Positions 1-9,488 are shown, numbered from the stretch's first letter. The stretch is 61,529 nucleotides of DNA from DYGT01 sp964607795 (GCA_964607795.1 CAZSLA010000001.1:1-61529); one strand, 5' to 3'. A program made the numbers and translations. The notes: generated by a model not told the origin, from the letters alone.

Positions 1-1
1 T

Positions 2-145
2 ACCAGCGAATACGACTTTATCCATTCAATCTGGGAGAAAGTAGACACAGAAGCCAAGAGACGGGCAAAACTGGTCCAAAAAACTAATCAATCCACTGAA
101 GCTAACCAGGCAAGTCTCATTGAGGAGGGAAACCTCTATGAGTAA
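2..145 (+). CDS. C-terminal end of an unidentified protein (5' truncated by the window)
   Basis: An open frame enters from the left edge and stops at 143-145. The visible 47 residues are highly charged (RRAKLVQKTNQ, then an acidic end LIEEGNLYE). The stop overlaps the start of the next small gene (ATGAGTAA arrangement), which implies translational coupling. No family is recognisable. The setting beside a serine recombinase suggests it belongs to the integrated element that enters from the left. Confidence 0.55.
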   Translation, partial: TSEYDFIHSIWEKVDTEAKRRAKLVQKTNQSTEANQASLIEEGNLYE

Positions 146-338
146 ACAGTCCAAAAATACTTCTAAAACAGACTCTCAACTATTAGACAATTTACTGGTC
201 GTGCTGTGCGATTTGATAATAGACTCTTTTATTATGAGGCAGCAGACGAAAGGCACTAAAACACGACATACTAAAGATGAACTCAAACAGTCCTTTCGAG
301 ACTCGAATAGCCGTCTTAGCAAGTCCGAAAGGGTTTGA
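138..338 (+). CDS. small hypothetical protein of the integrated element
   Basis: A 66-residue protein. I chose the ATG at 138 because a strong purine-rich site (gaggaggga, 122-130) lies 7 bases upstream, and because the start overlaps the preceding stop. A start at 120 would place the ribosome site inside the gene. It is polar with one hydrophobic stretch (LLDNLLVVLCDLIID) that could pack as a helix; the C-terminal half is basic. Its stop (336-338) overlaps the TTG that could begin the recombinase. Unknown function; small genes of this kind commonly sit beside recombinases in integrated elements. Confidence 0.5.
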   Translation: MSKQSKNTSKTDSQLLDNLLVVLCDLIIDSFIMRQQTKGTKTRHTKDELKQSFRDSNSRLSKSERV

Positions 339-364
339 GTTCACTAGGACGGCTTTTTGAGTCT

Positions 365-2032
365 ATGAACACAACTAAACCAAGAAAACGCGCCATTTTG
401 TATCTAAGATTTTCTGATCCAAAACAGATGGGCGGATCAACTATTGAAGTGCAGGAGAAAATTGCACGAGCCTCCTGCGAAGTTGAAAATTTTGACGTAG
501 TAGACGTCATCAAAGATGAAGCGGTATCAGCGGACATCAAAAAGAGTAAACAAACACTTCGAGTAGCCCATCTTCTGGAGTTCTGTAAAGAAAGAAAAGG
601 GACTTTTGATGTGCTGGTCGTTTTCAAGCTGGATCGTTTTGCCCGCTCTCAAGAAGAACACCACTGGCTGCGTGGTCAACTCCTCAAAATGGATATTCTT
701 CTGCGATCTGCCACAGAAAAGATAGATGAGTCTCCTGCAGGTAAGCTTGTCGAGGGTGTATTAGCAGCAGTTAATGAGTATGACAATGAGGTAAGACGCG
801 AAAGATCACGCTTGGGACTATGGCGAAGAGTTGAACAGGGGTTATGGCCATGGTATCCGCCAATTGGCTATATGACAGATCCCAATAAACCCGCTGATGT
901 TAGATTGGTACCTCATGTACCCGATCCTGTTTGCAATGAAGCAATACCATACATCTTTACTCAATTTTCAACAGGAGTTGTCAGCAAGCCCGAATTATCA
1001 AGAGAATTGAAAAAAAGAAAGCTACGAAACTTCAGAGGTAAACTTTTGACATTTTCTGTCCAAACTTTAGATAATATTCTTGGCAACATTTATTATCCTG
1101 GTTATCTCAAGACAAATGAGGGTAAAATAGTAGAGGGGAAACATAAACCCCTCATTGAATTGAGTTTGTACCAAAAATGCCAAGATGTTATGAAGGGACG
1201 AAGTAACAACACAGACAAGACTCGTAAAAGATACCATCCTGACTTTCCGCTCAGAAAATTTGCTCATTGCGGGTTTTGCCACCATCCGCTAACTGCTGCA
1301 TGGTCTAACTCCGAACACTCTGGCAAGTATGCCCACTATTGGTGTTATAATTCTGAGTGTGAAAGATATAGAAAGACAATCCGTAAAGCCGATATAGAAG
1401 GAGGTTTTGGCTCATATTTAGCCACAGTAAAGCCATCAGACGTCCTCATAGACCGTTTTGACAAAGTATTTATGAAACGGTATGAACAAAGAGAAATTGA
1501 CATCAGAGGCGACTATGTAAGGCAAGTAGAAGTCGTCAAACAACTTGAGAGTGATAAAGAGTGGGTTATTGCACAAGCTAAAAAGGGCATTTTCAAAGAC
1601 GATACATTTAGAGATGAACTAGCAAAAGCAGAACAGAAGTTAACACTAGCCAAAATGGAGCTTACTCACATGCATGCAGAAGAAATGAATGTCGAGGCAT
1701 TACTTGCTTACGCTTACAATTTTATTCGAACCGTAGAAAATACTTGGTTAGACGCTCCTTTTGAGTCAAAGATCAAATTACAGAGGCTAATATTTCCAAA
1801 AGGAGTAGAGTATGCCAATGGAGAGTTTTCGAACCCCGAATTATCCCCTCTTTTCAAGCTAATCGGGGTTTTAGCCGATGAAAAATTAAGTTTGGTGACC
1901 CCGGAAGGACTCGAACCTTCAACCATCAGCTTAAAAGGCTGTTGCTCTGCCATTGAGCTACGGGGCCACGGAATTAGCCCACTTGGGCTTGTTATATTTT
2001 ACTCCAAAATAAAAATTGAGGCAAATAAGTAA
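365..2032 (+). CDS. large serine recombinase (integrase/resolvase family)
   Basis: Site-specific recombinase expected to integrate or excise the element lying to its left. The N-terminal resolvase domain contains AILYLRFSDPKQ, with Ser17 as the likely nucleophile, and FKLDRFARS, which carries conserved arginines. A Recombinase domain follows (about 170-290), then a zinc ribbon near residues 301-330 with paired cysteines (CGFC ... C), then a coiled coil rich in Glu/Lys (about 385-430). The ATG at 365 is preferred; a TTG at 335 overlapping the previous stop is possible and would add 10 residues. From about residue 510 the frame is simply the antisense of tRNA-Lys and then its flank, so the last 45 or so residues are probably not ancestral protein sequence but a product of the integration junction. 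Confidence 0.85.
   Translation: MNTTKPRKRAILYLRFSDPKQMGGSTIEVQEKIARASCEVENFDVVDVIKDEAVSADIKKSKQTLRVAHLLEFCKERKGTFDVLVVFKLDRFARSQEEHHWLRGQLLKMDILLRSATEKIDESPAGKLVEGVLAAVNEYDNEVRRERSRLGLWRRVEQGLWPWYPPIGYMTDPNKPADVRLVPHVPDPVCNEAIPYIFTQFSTGVVSKPELSRELKKRKLRNFRGKLLTFSVQTLDNILGNIYYPGYLKTNEGKIVEGKHKPLIELSLYQKCQDVMKGRSNNTDKTRKRYHPDFPLRKFAHCGFCHHPLTAAWSNSEHSGKYAHYWCYNSECERYRKTIRKADIEGGFGSYLATVKPSDVLIDRFDKVFMKRYEQREIDIRGDYVRQVEVVKQLESDKEWVIAQAKKGIFKDDTFRDELAKAEQKLTLAKMELTHMHAEEMNVEALLAYAYNFIRTVENTWLDAPFESKIKLQRLIFPKGVEYANGEFSNPELSPLFKLIGVLADEKLSLVTPEGLEPSTISLKGCCSAIELRGHGISPLGLVIFYSKIKIEANK
1893..1967 (-). tRNA. tRNA-Lys(TTT)
   Basis: The reverse strand folds as a cloverleaf. The acceptor GGCCCCG pairs with CGGGGTC (one G-T pair). 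The D arm is GCTC/GAGC, the anticodon loop CTTTTAA gives anticodon TTT, the T arm is GAAGG/CCTTC with loop TTCGAGT, the discriminator is A, and CCA is encoded. The 3' end faces the serine recombinase, and the recombinase frame reads through the gene on the opposite strand, as expected for an attachment site in the 3' part of a tRNA gene. Confidence 0.93.
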
Positions 2033-2064
2033 GGAATCTAAAAGTTCTAAAAACGCAAGTTGAG

Positions 2065-2571
2065 TTATGCATTGACCTTGGGTAATCCAGTGCCGCCAAG
2101 AAAATTTGCATTACCATCTAACATATATAAATGGATTACTAAACAGGCACCGTCAAACTTCCTATAGTTGAAAGTGGCATCGGCGTCTTCATATGCCTTG
2201 CCCAAAGCCCAAGTGTTAACTTCACCATGTTCTAAAATAAGTCGCAAGGTATCCCTTTTGTATCTTCCGGAAACACTTAGGTTATTAATTTCGGGGGAGT
2301 GGTATGCTTTTTCATCCCATTGCGTGCGTAATCTAAGGGTATATTCCTCAAGCTTTGCATTTAATTGTTTAAGTCTTTCTTCTCTTGCACTATCGGGAAT
2401 ATCTTTGGCACCGAATTTAATAGCTCTTGTATCTCCTTGGATCTGCTCAAGGGCTTTCCCGTAAGCTTGATTTAAGCGTGTGTCATATTGATCTAATGCA
2501 GATTCAAATTCTATTTTTTCTTGCTGTTCTGTTTGAGGTGTTGCTGGAAAGGCTTCGTTGAAGTCTGTCAT
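2065..2571 (-). CDS. hypothetical soluble protein, 168 aa
   Basis: Not recognised. The protein is polar, with Gln/Glu-rich helical segments in the first 90 residues (EQQEKIEFESALDQYDTRLN, then LNAKLEEYTLRLRTQWDE) and a more globular tail (SVSGRYKRDTLRLILEHGEV). No signal peptide or membrane segment is visible. Reading towards the tRNA-Lys junction, it could be a chromosomal gene next to the integration site. Start ATG at 2571, with no clear ribosome-binding site upstream. Confidence 0.6.
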   Translation of the reverse strand: MTDFNEAFPATPQTEQQEKIEFESALDQYDTRLNQAYGKALEQIQGDTRAIKFGAKDIPDSAREERLKQLNAKLEEYTLRLRTQWDEKAYHSPEINNLSVSGRYKRDTLRLILEHGEVNTWALGKAYEDADATFNYRKFDGACLVIHLYMLDGNANFLGGTGLPKVNA

Positions 2572-2589
2572 CTTTATTTACTCTACGGT

Positions 2590-2867
2590 TGATTATACAC
2601 GAAATTCAAGAAAATAAATATCCCAAAGGCATCCGACTAGCACCAGCTGGGGAGATTGGGGCCACTGGCAATAAAAAATAGTGAACCTTTTTACGCCTAA
2701 GCGCCAGAGCAGGTTCACTGCGAAAAACGCTCTGTTTATCTTTGTCAGTCCACAAGCAAGGAATTGACGCCCATCATACAGCAAGACTTGTCTCTCGTTG
2801 CCTCCATCGTCGGGATTTTTGTCTCGCAAATAAGCCTCATGGCGGCGGCAACATCTCGTCGTTAAAA
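2590..2867. other. gene-free stretch with paired hairpins, possible structured RNA
   Basis: No convincing protein gene is seen. A 9-bp perfect stem pairs 2680-2688 (agtgaacct) with 2711-2719. The loop of that hairpin contains cagagc (2705-2710), which can pair with gctctg (2729-2734), so a pseudoknot or two alternative folds are possible. The stretch is less AT-rich than its flanks. It matches none of the tmRNA, RNase P or SRP landmarks I could look for, so the identity is open. Confidence 0.3.
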
Positions 2868-3362
2868 TCATTGAAGGCTGGTGATTATCGAACTAACAAT
2901 AGTGTTAATCTTGTTGCAAAAGATACCCGTTGATTTTGAGTCTGATGGTTTATCATCTATTTTAATCATATAAATTGTTCCATTCGAGGATTTCAGATAA
3001 ATTAAATTTTTACCACCGTCTTCTTGGGGTTTTAACACATATACATCTTCGCCACTAATGTTATAAGTATTTTGAGAGTCGATCAAATTCTCCAGAGAGT
3101 CGTTGTACTTTGTCACTAAATACTGCTCTAAAGCCTCACTTGTAATCCTTTCTGCATCTACTGTTACAACATGGCAGTTGGTATTATCCTCGACCTTAAT
3201 TTGCCACCCATCAGGAATTGTGTTTACAAATTTATTTTCTAAAGGTTCTGACGAATCGTTGAGCCCGCTGCCCAGAGCTAATCCCAAAAGAAACATAAGC
3301 ACACATGCCAAGGCGACGGCGAAAACCTTGGAAGGTTGTGTTGATTTGATTTTTTTTGCCAT
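2868..3362 (-). CDS. membrane-anchored hypothetical protein
   Basis: A 164-residue protein beginning MAKKIKSTQPSK, then one hydrophobic segment (VFAVALACVLMFLLGLALG), which is a typical uncleaved signal anchor. The remaining ~125 residues would be outside the cell. They contain two cysteines (NCHVV and FCNKI) that could form a disulfide. The ATG at 3362 is preferred over one 13 codons upstream because it puts a short basic segment before the membrane helix. No family recognised. A 13-bp repeat (tgaaggctggtga) occurs near both ends of the gene, at 2872 and 3427. Confidence 0.6.
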   Translation of the reverse strand: MAKKIKSTQPSKVFAVALACVLMFLLGLALGSGLNDSSEPLENKFVNTIPDGWQIKVEDNTNCHVVTVDAERITSEALEQYLVTKYNDSLENLIDSQNTYNISGEDVYVLKPQEDGGKNLIYLKSSNGTIYMIKIDDKPSDSKSTGIFCNKINTIVSSIITSLQ

Positions 3363-3433
3363 GCCTGGGGGAATTATACGATTTTGGCTTATCAAGATCA
3401 AACAGTTCAGCTGGACATAGCTTTAGTGAAGGC

Positions 3434-3454
3434 TGGTGACCCCACGGGGAATCG
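3434..3454 (-). repeat. 3' end fragment of tRNA-Glu (CCA, acceptor and T-stem strand)
   Basis: The sequence ggtgaccccacggggaatcg repeats the 3' end of the functional tRNA-Glu located 80 bp away. Unlike the intact gene it is followed on the minus strand by a CCA. A separated 3' end of a tRNA is the usual scar left by tRNA-targeted integration, though a simple tandem duplication would look the same. Confidence 0.55.
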
Positions 3455-3518
3455 CCGTGCATAACAAATACATTAATATGCACTCCTCGATTGCACGAGG
3501 GGGAACGAACGTAGTGAG

Positions 3519-3590
3519 TGACCCCACGGGGAATCGAACCCCGGTTATCGGGATGAAAGCCCGATGTCCTAACCTCTAGACGATGGGGCC
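3519..3590 (-). tRNA. tRNA-Glu(TTC)
   Basis: The reverse strand forms a full cloverleaf. The acceptor GGCCCCA pairs with TGGGGTC, the anticodon loop CTTTCAT gives TTC, the T arm closes as CGGGG/CCCCG around TTCGATT, and the discriminator is A. No CCA is encoded. Degenerate partial copies lie on both sides. Confidence 0.93.
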
Positions 3591-3619
3591 ATGTTTGGCC
3601 TTGTTGCCACCAGTTGCTT

Positions 3620-3735
3620 AGTCGAAAGAGCCTGTCGGCACTTGGTGCCGATGTCCTACCTCGCTTGCGCCGACTTCGTCTAAGACGATGGGGCCATGTT
3701 TGGTCTTGTTGCCCCCTTCGTTTAAGACAATGGGG
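3620..3735 (-). pseudogene. degenerate tRNA-Glu-like copies
   Basis: Starting at 3695 on the minus strand, GGCCCCATCGTCT repeats the tRNA-Glu 5' half, and downstream AGGACATCGG repeats the anticodon-arm entry. The D region is expanded and the anticodon stem-loop is replaced by a GGCAC/GTGCC stem. The 5' flank (atgtttggccttgttgcc) is also duplicated with one change. A third, shorter remnant (tttaagacaatgggg) ends near 3735. These look like decaying tandem duplicates rather than working tRNAs. Confidence 0.55.
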
Positions 3736-3892
3736 ACCAGGTAGTTCGCTTCATATTTTAGCAAGTATTTCCCAAAGTTGCCATCTTATGCTAAAATACT
3801 TCTAGAGTTTGGTAAGAAAAAGACGCTTCAAGTTATTCACTTGTTCAGATAGTTCTTTTTCCCAGAAAACTATTTGAGGAGGTGAGTTAGGT

Positions 3893-4156
3893 TTGCAAAA
3901 TCAGAAAAAAATTTATGTAGGGAATCTTCCCTGGTCCGTTCGTGATGAACAACTCAAAGAGCTTTTTAGTTCTTTTGGTGAAATCGTTGATGCTGTGGTC
4001 ATCACTTTTCGCGACACAGGCAAATCCAAAGGTTTTGGCTTTGTCGAGTTTGCCGATGAGAAAGCCGCTGCCAAAGCAGTTGAGGAAATGGATCAAAAAG
4101 AAGTAGAGGAAAGAAACATTATCGTTAAAATGGCACGTCCACCTAAAGAAGAGTAA
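3893..4156 (+). CDS. RNA-binding protein, single RRM domain
   Basis: An 87-residue RNA-recognition-motif protein. RNP2 is IYVGNL (residues 7-12) and RNP1 is KGFGFVEF (46-53), with the aromatic residues needed for RNA stacking present. This matches the glycine-poor bacterial Rbp/RRM type that is little more than one domain. The start is TTG at 3893, supported by the strong site aggaggtgag about 9 bases upstream; there is no ATG. A strong hairpin follows the stop, so it is probably monocistronic. It lies directly upstream of the 16S promoter; no functional link is implied by that alone. Confidence 0.93.
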   Translation: MQNQKKIYVGNLPWSVRDEQLKELFSSFGEIVDAVVITFRDTGKSKGFGFVEFADEKAAAKAVEEMDQKEVEERNIIVKMARPPKEE

Positions 4157-4163
4157 GGATTTA

Positions 4164-4213
4164 CCACCTTGGTGGCCGGGCTTTTGCTTGGCCACCACTA
4201 AGGTGGAATTTTC
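4164..4213 (+). terminator. hairpin after the RRM gene
   Basis: The inverted repeat accacctt-ggtggcc pairs with ggccaccacta-aggtgg around a loop containing gggcttttgctt, and a short T-rich stretch follows. It separates the RRM gene from the 16S promoter that begins a few bases later. Confidence 0.6.
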
Positions 4214-4215
4214 AA

Positions 4216-4244
4216 TTGACCTTGTTTGAAATCTAATATATAAT
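4216..4244 (+). promoter_or_regulatory. 16S rRNA promoter (TTGACC-17-TATAAT)
   Basis: The -35 element TTGACC is at 4216-4221, followed by a 17-bp spacer and a perfect TATAAT at 4239-4244, about 145 bp ahead of the 16S 5' end. This is a sigma-70-type promoter of near-consensus strength, as expected for rRNA. Confidence 0.8.
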
Positions 4245-4322
4245 GACTTCCACAACAGCGGTTAACTTGTCCGGTTAATCCGGAATAATAACTTCATGTA
4301 GTTTTTGAGTAAAAATTATTTA

Positions 4323-4334
4323 GTTCTTTGACAT
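4323..4334 (+). promoter_or_regulatory. boxA-like antitermination element in the 16S leader
   Basis: gttctttgacat resembles bacterial rRNA boxA (consensus near TGCTCTTTAACA). The identical 12-mer lies in the 23S leader at 11309-11320, the only other rRNA leader here, which supports a shared role in Nus-factor antitermination. Confidence 0.6.
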
Positions 4335-4389
4335 TCAATATGCGTCTGTAAAGCGTAGACGAACTGTGTAAACACACAAGTTCTCGTCA

Positions 4390-5874
<1,485 letters not shown>

Positions 5875-6028
5875 AAGGAGTGAATAAATGACACCCCAGT
5901 TTTTAGATTATGGATTGACTGGTCCGCAAGGACAAATAAACCAGATCCGCCTAGGCTTGCGATAAAGCCAAATTCGTTTTACAGGCGCATATTGGAGGTC
6001 AAAACTAAATTGATCCTCAAAAAGCAGC

Positions 6029-6058
6029 AAAAAAATCCCGTTTCAAACGGGATTTTTT
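6029..6058 (+). terminator. intrinsic terminator of the 16S transcript
   Basis: aatcccgttt and aaacgggatt form a stem followed by a T run, with a matching A run before it (6029-6035), so it could work in both directions. It lies about 155 bp after the 16S 3' end and shows the 16S transcript ends here. Confidence 0.85.
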
Positions 6059-6133
6059 GCAGGAGAATTTAAGGAAAATTAGTTTATTTTTCACAAAAGC
6101 AAAGCTAAGTTTCATTTGTTATGATGAATAAAT

Positions 6134-7240
6134 ATGGATCCTGCCCGCCCGAGCTTTAAAACCGTTGAAATTCAGCCTGAAAACCAGCCTCCAGAGCATC
6201 CTGTGCAACCTGTGGTATATAAGCCCCCTGCAGTGCAATTGGTGGGTAAAAGGCGCGCAAGTAGCCTTATGTTTATGGTGCCGGCATTTCTACTTTTGGC
6301 AACCATCTTTTTAGCCGGTTATTTTACCAATGAATACCTCCAGTCCATAACTCCCAAGGTTCCGGCGAGCGTGCCCATGGCCACTTTGATTCCGGAAGCT
6401 ATCCCCACCCCGGAAGCCATTATCAAAAGCAAGCTTTTTTTTCACCCCAGCCTTGCTTTTTCCTTTGCTTATCCGGAAAATCTTGCTTTGACAGATTGCG
6501 GCTTGGACCTCTATTTTTTTCCGGCCATACAGCTGGAGACTGATGCTCGCACCATTTGCAATGACCCCAAAGGGGTAGTGTTGAGCCTGAAAACCTCAAG
6601 GAGCAATCTTTACCAAAAAGCATCCGTGTCCGAGGATGTTGAGGAAGAACTTGTGGCGGTTTCCGGCTATGATGCGATTTTACAAAAAATAACCCCGGTG
6701 GGCCAAACCAGTTTTACTAAAAGGCTAAGTTTTGAGGGGCCTGATCGGTTTTATTTATTAAGTCTCACAGATTCTGCCTATGAACAGGTCTTTGAGGAAA
6801 TATACACAAGCCTGGCTTTTAAAGTGGACGTTACCAAAAACTGGCGGGGTTATGAAACCGGCTTGGGTTTTAGTTTAAAAGTCCCCCCTGAGTGGCAGGC
6901 GGTGGAGCAGGGAAGCCAACTAACAATTCGTAAATTTACAGCCAAAGACATTCCGAGCATTGTTTTTGAAGTAGGCGAGCAGGGCAATTTGACTGTGGCC
7001 GAATTTATAAACTCAAATAAAAACCTGCCCGGATGGAAGACACAGCCTAAGCTGGACTTGCGAAGCATCGACGGTGAAATTGCCCAGGTAATTAAGGGCC
7101 AGCTCAATGGTAAGTGGTGCAGCTTTGTAGCGGTTTGGTACAGAGGCAAGTTAATGCAAATTGCCTTTACGGATGAAATTGCCGGGGATAATGAAATTGT
7201 TTTTGAAGTTATGCTGGCCACGATCGAGATCCAATCCTAG
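6134..7240 (+). CDS. membrane-anchored protein with two related extracellular domains
   Basis: A 368-residue protein. A proline-rich cytoplasmic N-terminus (about 45 residues) precedes one membrane helix (SLMFMVPAFLLLATIFLAGY). The outside part has two halves that seem related, each opening with a similar motif: LAFSFAYPENL near residue 108 and LGFSLKVPPEW near 246. This resembles the PsbP-like fold seen in other small membrane-anchored bacterial proteins, but I cannot confirm it. It ends 10 bp before the convergent ATPase gene. A possible -10 (tatgat) lies just ahead of the start, which would give a very short leader. Confidence 0.75.
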   Translation: MDPARPSFKTVEIQPENQPPEHPVQPVVYKPPAVQLVGKRRASSLMFMVPAFLLLATIFLAGYFTNEYLQSITPKVPASVPMATLIPEAIPTPEAIIKSKLFFHPSLAFSFAYPENLALTDCGLDLYFFPAIQLETDARTICNDPKGVVLSLKTSRSNLYQKASVSEDVEEELVAVSGYDAILQKITPVGQTSFTKRLSFEGPDRFYLLSLTDSAYEQVFEEIYTSLAFKVDVTKNWRGYETGLGFSLKVPPEWQAVEQGSQLTIRKFTAKDIPSIVFEVGEQGNLTVAEFINSNKNLPGWKTQPKLDLRSIDGEIAQVIKGQLNGKWCSFVAVWYRGKLMQIAFTDEIAGDNEIVFEVMLATIEIQS

Positions 7241-7249
7241 GCTTTGGCT

Positions 7250-9379
7250 TTATGCATTTTTTAAGCTCCAGCGTTCGCGGGAAATTTTAAGCACCTTTTC
7301 CCGGTTTTGATTTCTGGATACGGGCAACGGCAGGGTATTGGCCAAAAATGGCCTTGCCGCGTGGCCGTCGATCATGAGCTTGATGGCAATTTGAAAATTG
7401 CTCAGATTGACCAGGTCATTTTCGCTAAAAACTTCGGCAAATTCCTTGTGGATGATAGCAGCATCCTCGGCGCCGATGGCAAAACTGATGAGTGAGCCAA
7501 CATTGCCCAAAATGGCCTTTTGTACTTCCTCTGGGATCTGGGCCATGTATTGGTTTGCAAGCATCAAACTCAGTCTGTACTTTCTGGCCTCGGAGAGGAT
7601 TTTAATAAAAGATGGAGTAGCAAAGTTTTGAAACTCGTCGACGTATAAATAATGGTCCACGCGCGTGTCTTCGGGTGTTTCCACCCTGTGCATGGCCGCA
7701 AGCTGGAATTTGGTAATGAGCACCGCCCCCAGTAGGGCCGCGTTGTCCTCGCCGAGTCTGCCTTGAGAGAGGTTGCATAGCATGATTTTGCCGGTATTGG
7801 CAATATTGTCTATGTGCATCGTGCTTTTGGGTTGGCCGATGATGCGGCGGATCATGGGGCTTGTCACAAATTGGCCAACTTTGTTTTGGATCGGAGCAAT
7901 GGCTTCTTTTTGCAGTCGATCGGGCATTTTTTCGTATTCGATTTTCCAAAAGTTAATTAGGCTTCGGTCGTCGATTTTTTGAAGGACATTATTGCGATAG
8001 CCTTTATCCGCAAGGAGTCTCAAGACATCGGCCAAAGTGGTGCTTTCGATTTGTGTGAGCGTGAGAAGACAATTGCGAAGGATGTATTCCATGCGCGCGG
8101 ACCAGACATTGGCCCAGATTTTGGTAAATACAGCCATGATGCCGCTCACCACAAGCTCAGCTTCTTCGCGGTTTGTTACTTCCAGGGGGTTAATGATAAT
8201 CGGATATTCGCGGTCCGCGGGATTAAAGTAAACAACATCATTTATTCTGTGAGCGGGGATGTAATCAAGTACGGTTTCGCAGAGGTCCCCGTGCGGGTCA
8301 ATGACGCTTAAGCCGCGGTCTTTTTTCAGATCATCAATTACCATGTTGGCAATCATCGTGGACTTGCCCGTGCCCGTTTTCCCCACAACCCACATGTGCC
8401 GGCGGCGGTCGCGGTCTTTTATGCCAAAGATGGATTCGTGGTTTTTAAACGGTGTCTTGGCAATAAAATTTATGGTTTTTTTGTTTTCCTCACTTAAATT
8501 TAAAGAAACGGGGAGGTTAGCCGGTGGTTCGGAAAGGACCGAGGTGCCCCAGACAATGTTTGCGGTTTTGATTTTCTCATTGGGTAAATGCCAAAGCGTG
8601 GCCAGTTCAATGATATTGAAAATGTCTTTGGAAGTGACCATGCGTTTTTTTAAATACTCCCGGGGGTTGCCGCGTTTTAAAAAAGACGAGCCTTTAGTCG
8701 CCAGGGAATTGCCGTCGCTTCTGGTGAATACGCCCATGGCGCTTTTAATTTCTGTTAGGGTTTTTTTTGAGTTTGCACCCAGCCTTATGGAGGTCCTGAA
8801 ACCGGGGTAAGAAATTTTTTCTTTTATTATGGATTCGTCCGGGTGTTTGAGATAAGCTCCTTCTTCAGTTTTACCGCCGCCGGTGTCGGCAAATCTATTT
8901 CCGGCGTTTTGCCAGCTGGTACCGGCGCTTTCCAGGGCAAATTGGATAATTGCAAATTCATCAGGGTCTCCTTTGGATAAAACAGACAAAACTGAAGACA
9001 AAGGATCAATGTCCAGAAAGCTTCCGTAGGTTGCTAATGGGTAATAATTACCCTTTCTTGTTGTTAGAGTCGTAACTTCCAGTTCGCGCTCTCCTATGGG
9101 GTCTTTACCATTTTCAATGATCACCAAAGGGTAATTGGAGCGAAGTTGAGTTTCTACAAAGGCTGCAAGTTCGATACTACAGGTAATGGCAAAGTTGATT
9201 TGCTGGTTCATAAGGACAATTTCCAAAGCTAAAGCCTCCGGGCGTTGGCCGAGGAGTCGCTGCCAGCTGGTGACGGAATTGATTTGCGTTAGTGTTGCCA
9301 AAAAGGTTTGGGCGGATTCGGGCGTGGTTTCAGAGTTTCTGGGAACTTTTAGAAATAATGTCGTCAGTTGATCCTGCAT
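7250..9379 (-). CDS. VirD4/TraG/HerA-type ATPase (DUF87-like)
   Basis: A 709-residue P-loop ATPase of the kind that couples DNA or protein to type IV secretion or pilus machinery. Walker A is GKTGTGKST (about 332-340), followed by LSVIDPHGDL, and Walker B is YLYVDEFQNF (about 575-583) with SEARKYRLSLMLANQY after it, which is diagnostic of the conjugative coupling/HerA group. The N-terminal 300 residues are mixed alpha/beta with no clear membrane helix, so it may be soluble or peripheral. Such genes are widespread in CPR genomes without full conjugation loci. No other T4SS gene is visible here. A 12-bp hairpin lies just upstream of its start. Confidence 0.88.
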   Translation of the reverse strand: MQDQLTTLFLKVPRNSETTPESAQTFLATLTQINSVTSWQRLLGQRPEALALEIVLMNQQINFAITCSIELAAFVETQLRSNYPLVIIENGKDPIGERELEVTTLTTRKGNYYPLATYGSFLDIDPLSSVLSVLSKGDPDEFAIIQFALESAGTSWQNAGNRFADTGGGKTEEGAYLKHPDESIIKEKISYPGFRTSIRLGANSKKTLTEIKSAMGVFTRSDGNSLATKGSSFLKRGNPREYLKKRMVTSKDIFNIIELATLWHLPNEKIKTANIVWGTSVLSEPPANLPVSLNLSEENKKTINFIAKTPFKNHESIFGIKDRDRRRHMWVVGKTGTGKSTMIANMVIDDLKKDRGLSVIDPHGDLCETVLDYIPAHRINDVVYFNPADREYPIIINPLEVTNREEAELVVSGIMAVFTKIWANVWSARMEYILRNCLLTLTQIESTTLADVLRLLADKGYRNNVLQKIDDRSLINFWKIEYEKMPDRLQKEAIAPIQNKVGQFVTSPMIRRIIGQPKSTMHIDNIANTGKIMLCNLSQGRLGEDNAALLGAVLITKFQLAAMHRVETPEDTRVDHYLYVDEFQNFATPSFIKILSEARKYRLSLMLANQYMAQIPEEVQKAILGNVGSLISFAIGAEDAAIIHKEFAEVFSENDLVNLSNFQIAIKLMIDGHAARPFLANTLPLPVSRNQNREKVLKISRERWSLKNA

Positions 9380-9430
9380 ACTACTATTTTATATTATATG
9401 AGCACTTGGTTAATTTGTCAGGTAAAGATC

Positions 9431-9476
9431 GTCTGTCTTGGCAAGTGGTTGGTTTTTGTTCCTCGCCAAGACAGAC
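9431..9476. other. perfect 12-bp inverted repeat
   Basis: gtctgtcttggc (9431-9442) is perfectly complementary to gccaagacagac (9465-9476) with a 22-nt loop. It lies between the small minus-strand gene and the ATPase gene. No T run follows on the minus strand, so it is not a classic terminator; attenuation, RNA processing or protein binding are alternatives. Confidence 0.55.
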
Positions 9477-9488
9477 AAATGACAGTCT

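Larger units (their letters stand above)
1..1893. mobile_element. right edge of an element integrated at tRNA-Lys
   Basis: The two coupled small genes and the serine recombinase lie directly against the 3' end of tRNA-Lys. Integrases commonly sit next to the att site they use and often use the 3' end of tRNA genes. The other end is outside the window. The inference predicts a second copy of the tRNA-Lys 3' end (T arm and acceptor) further left. Confidence 0.5.

Noticed and set aside
1714..1953. Minus-strand frame reading GGSSPSGVTK through tRNA-Lys
   Set aside because: It is a common artefact of translating tRNA genes.
2593..2871. Open frame of 92 codons on the minus strand, and one of 63 codons on the plus strand at 2742
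   Set aside because: No start signal, odd composition (many Cys/Trp) and overlap with strong RNA-like stems; more likely non-coding.
3102..3420. Plus-strand frame opposite the 164-residue membrane protein
   Set aside because: The minus-strand product has a clear signal anchor and fits the neighbours; the plus frame is its shadow.
7250..9379. Full conjugation or type IV secretion locus
   Set aside because: Only the ATPase is present; no relaxase, VirB4 or pilin gene was seen nearby.
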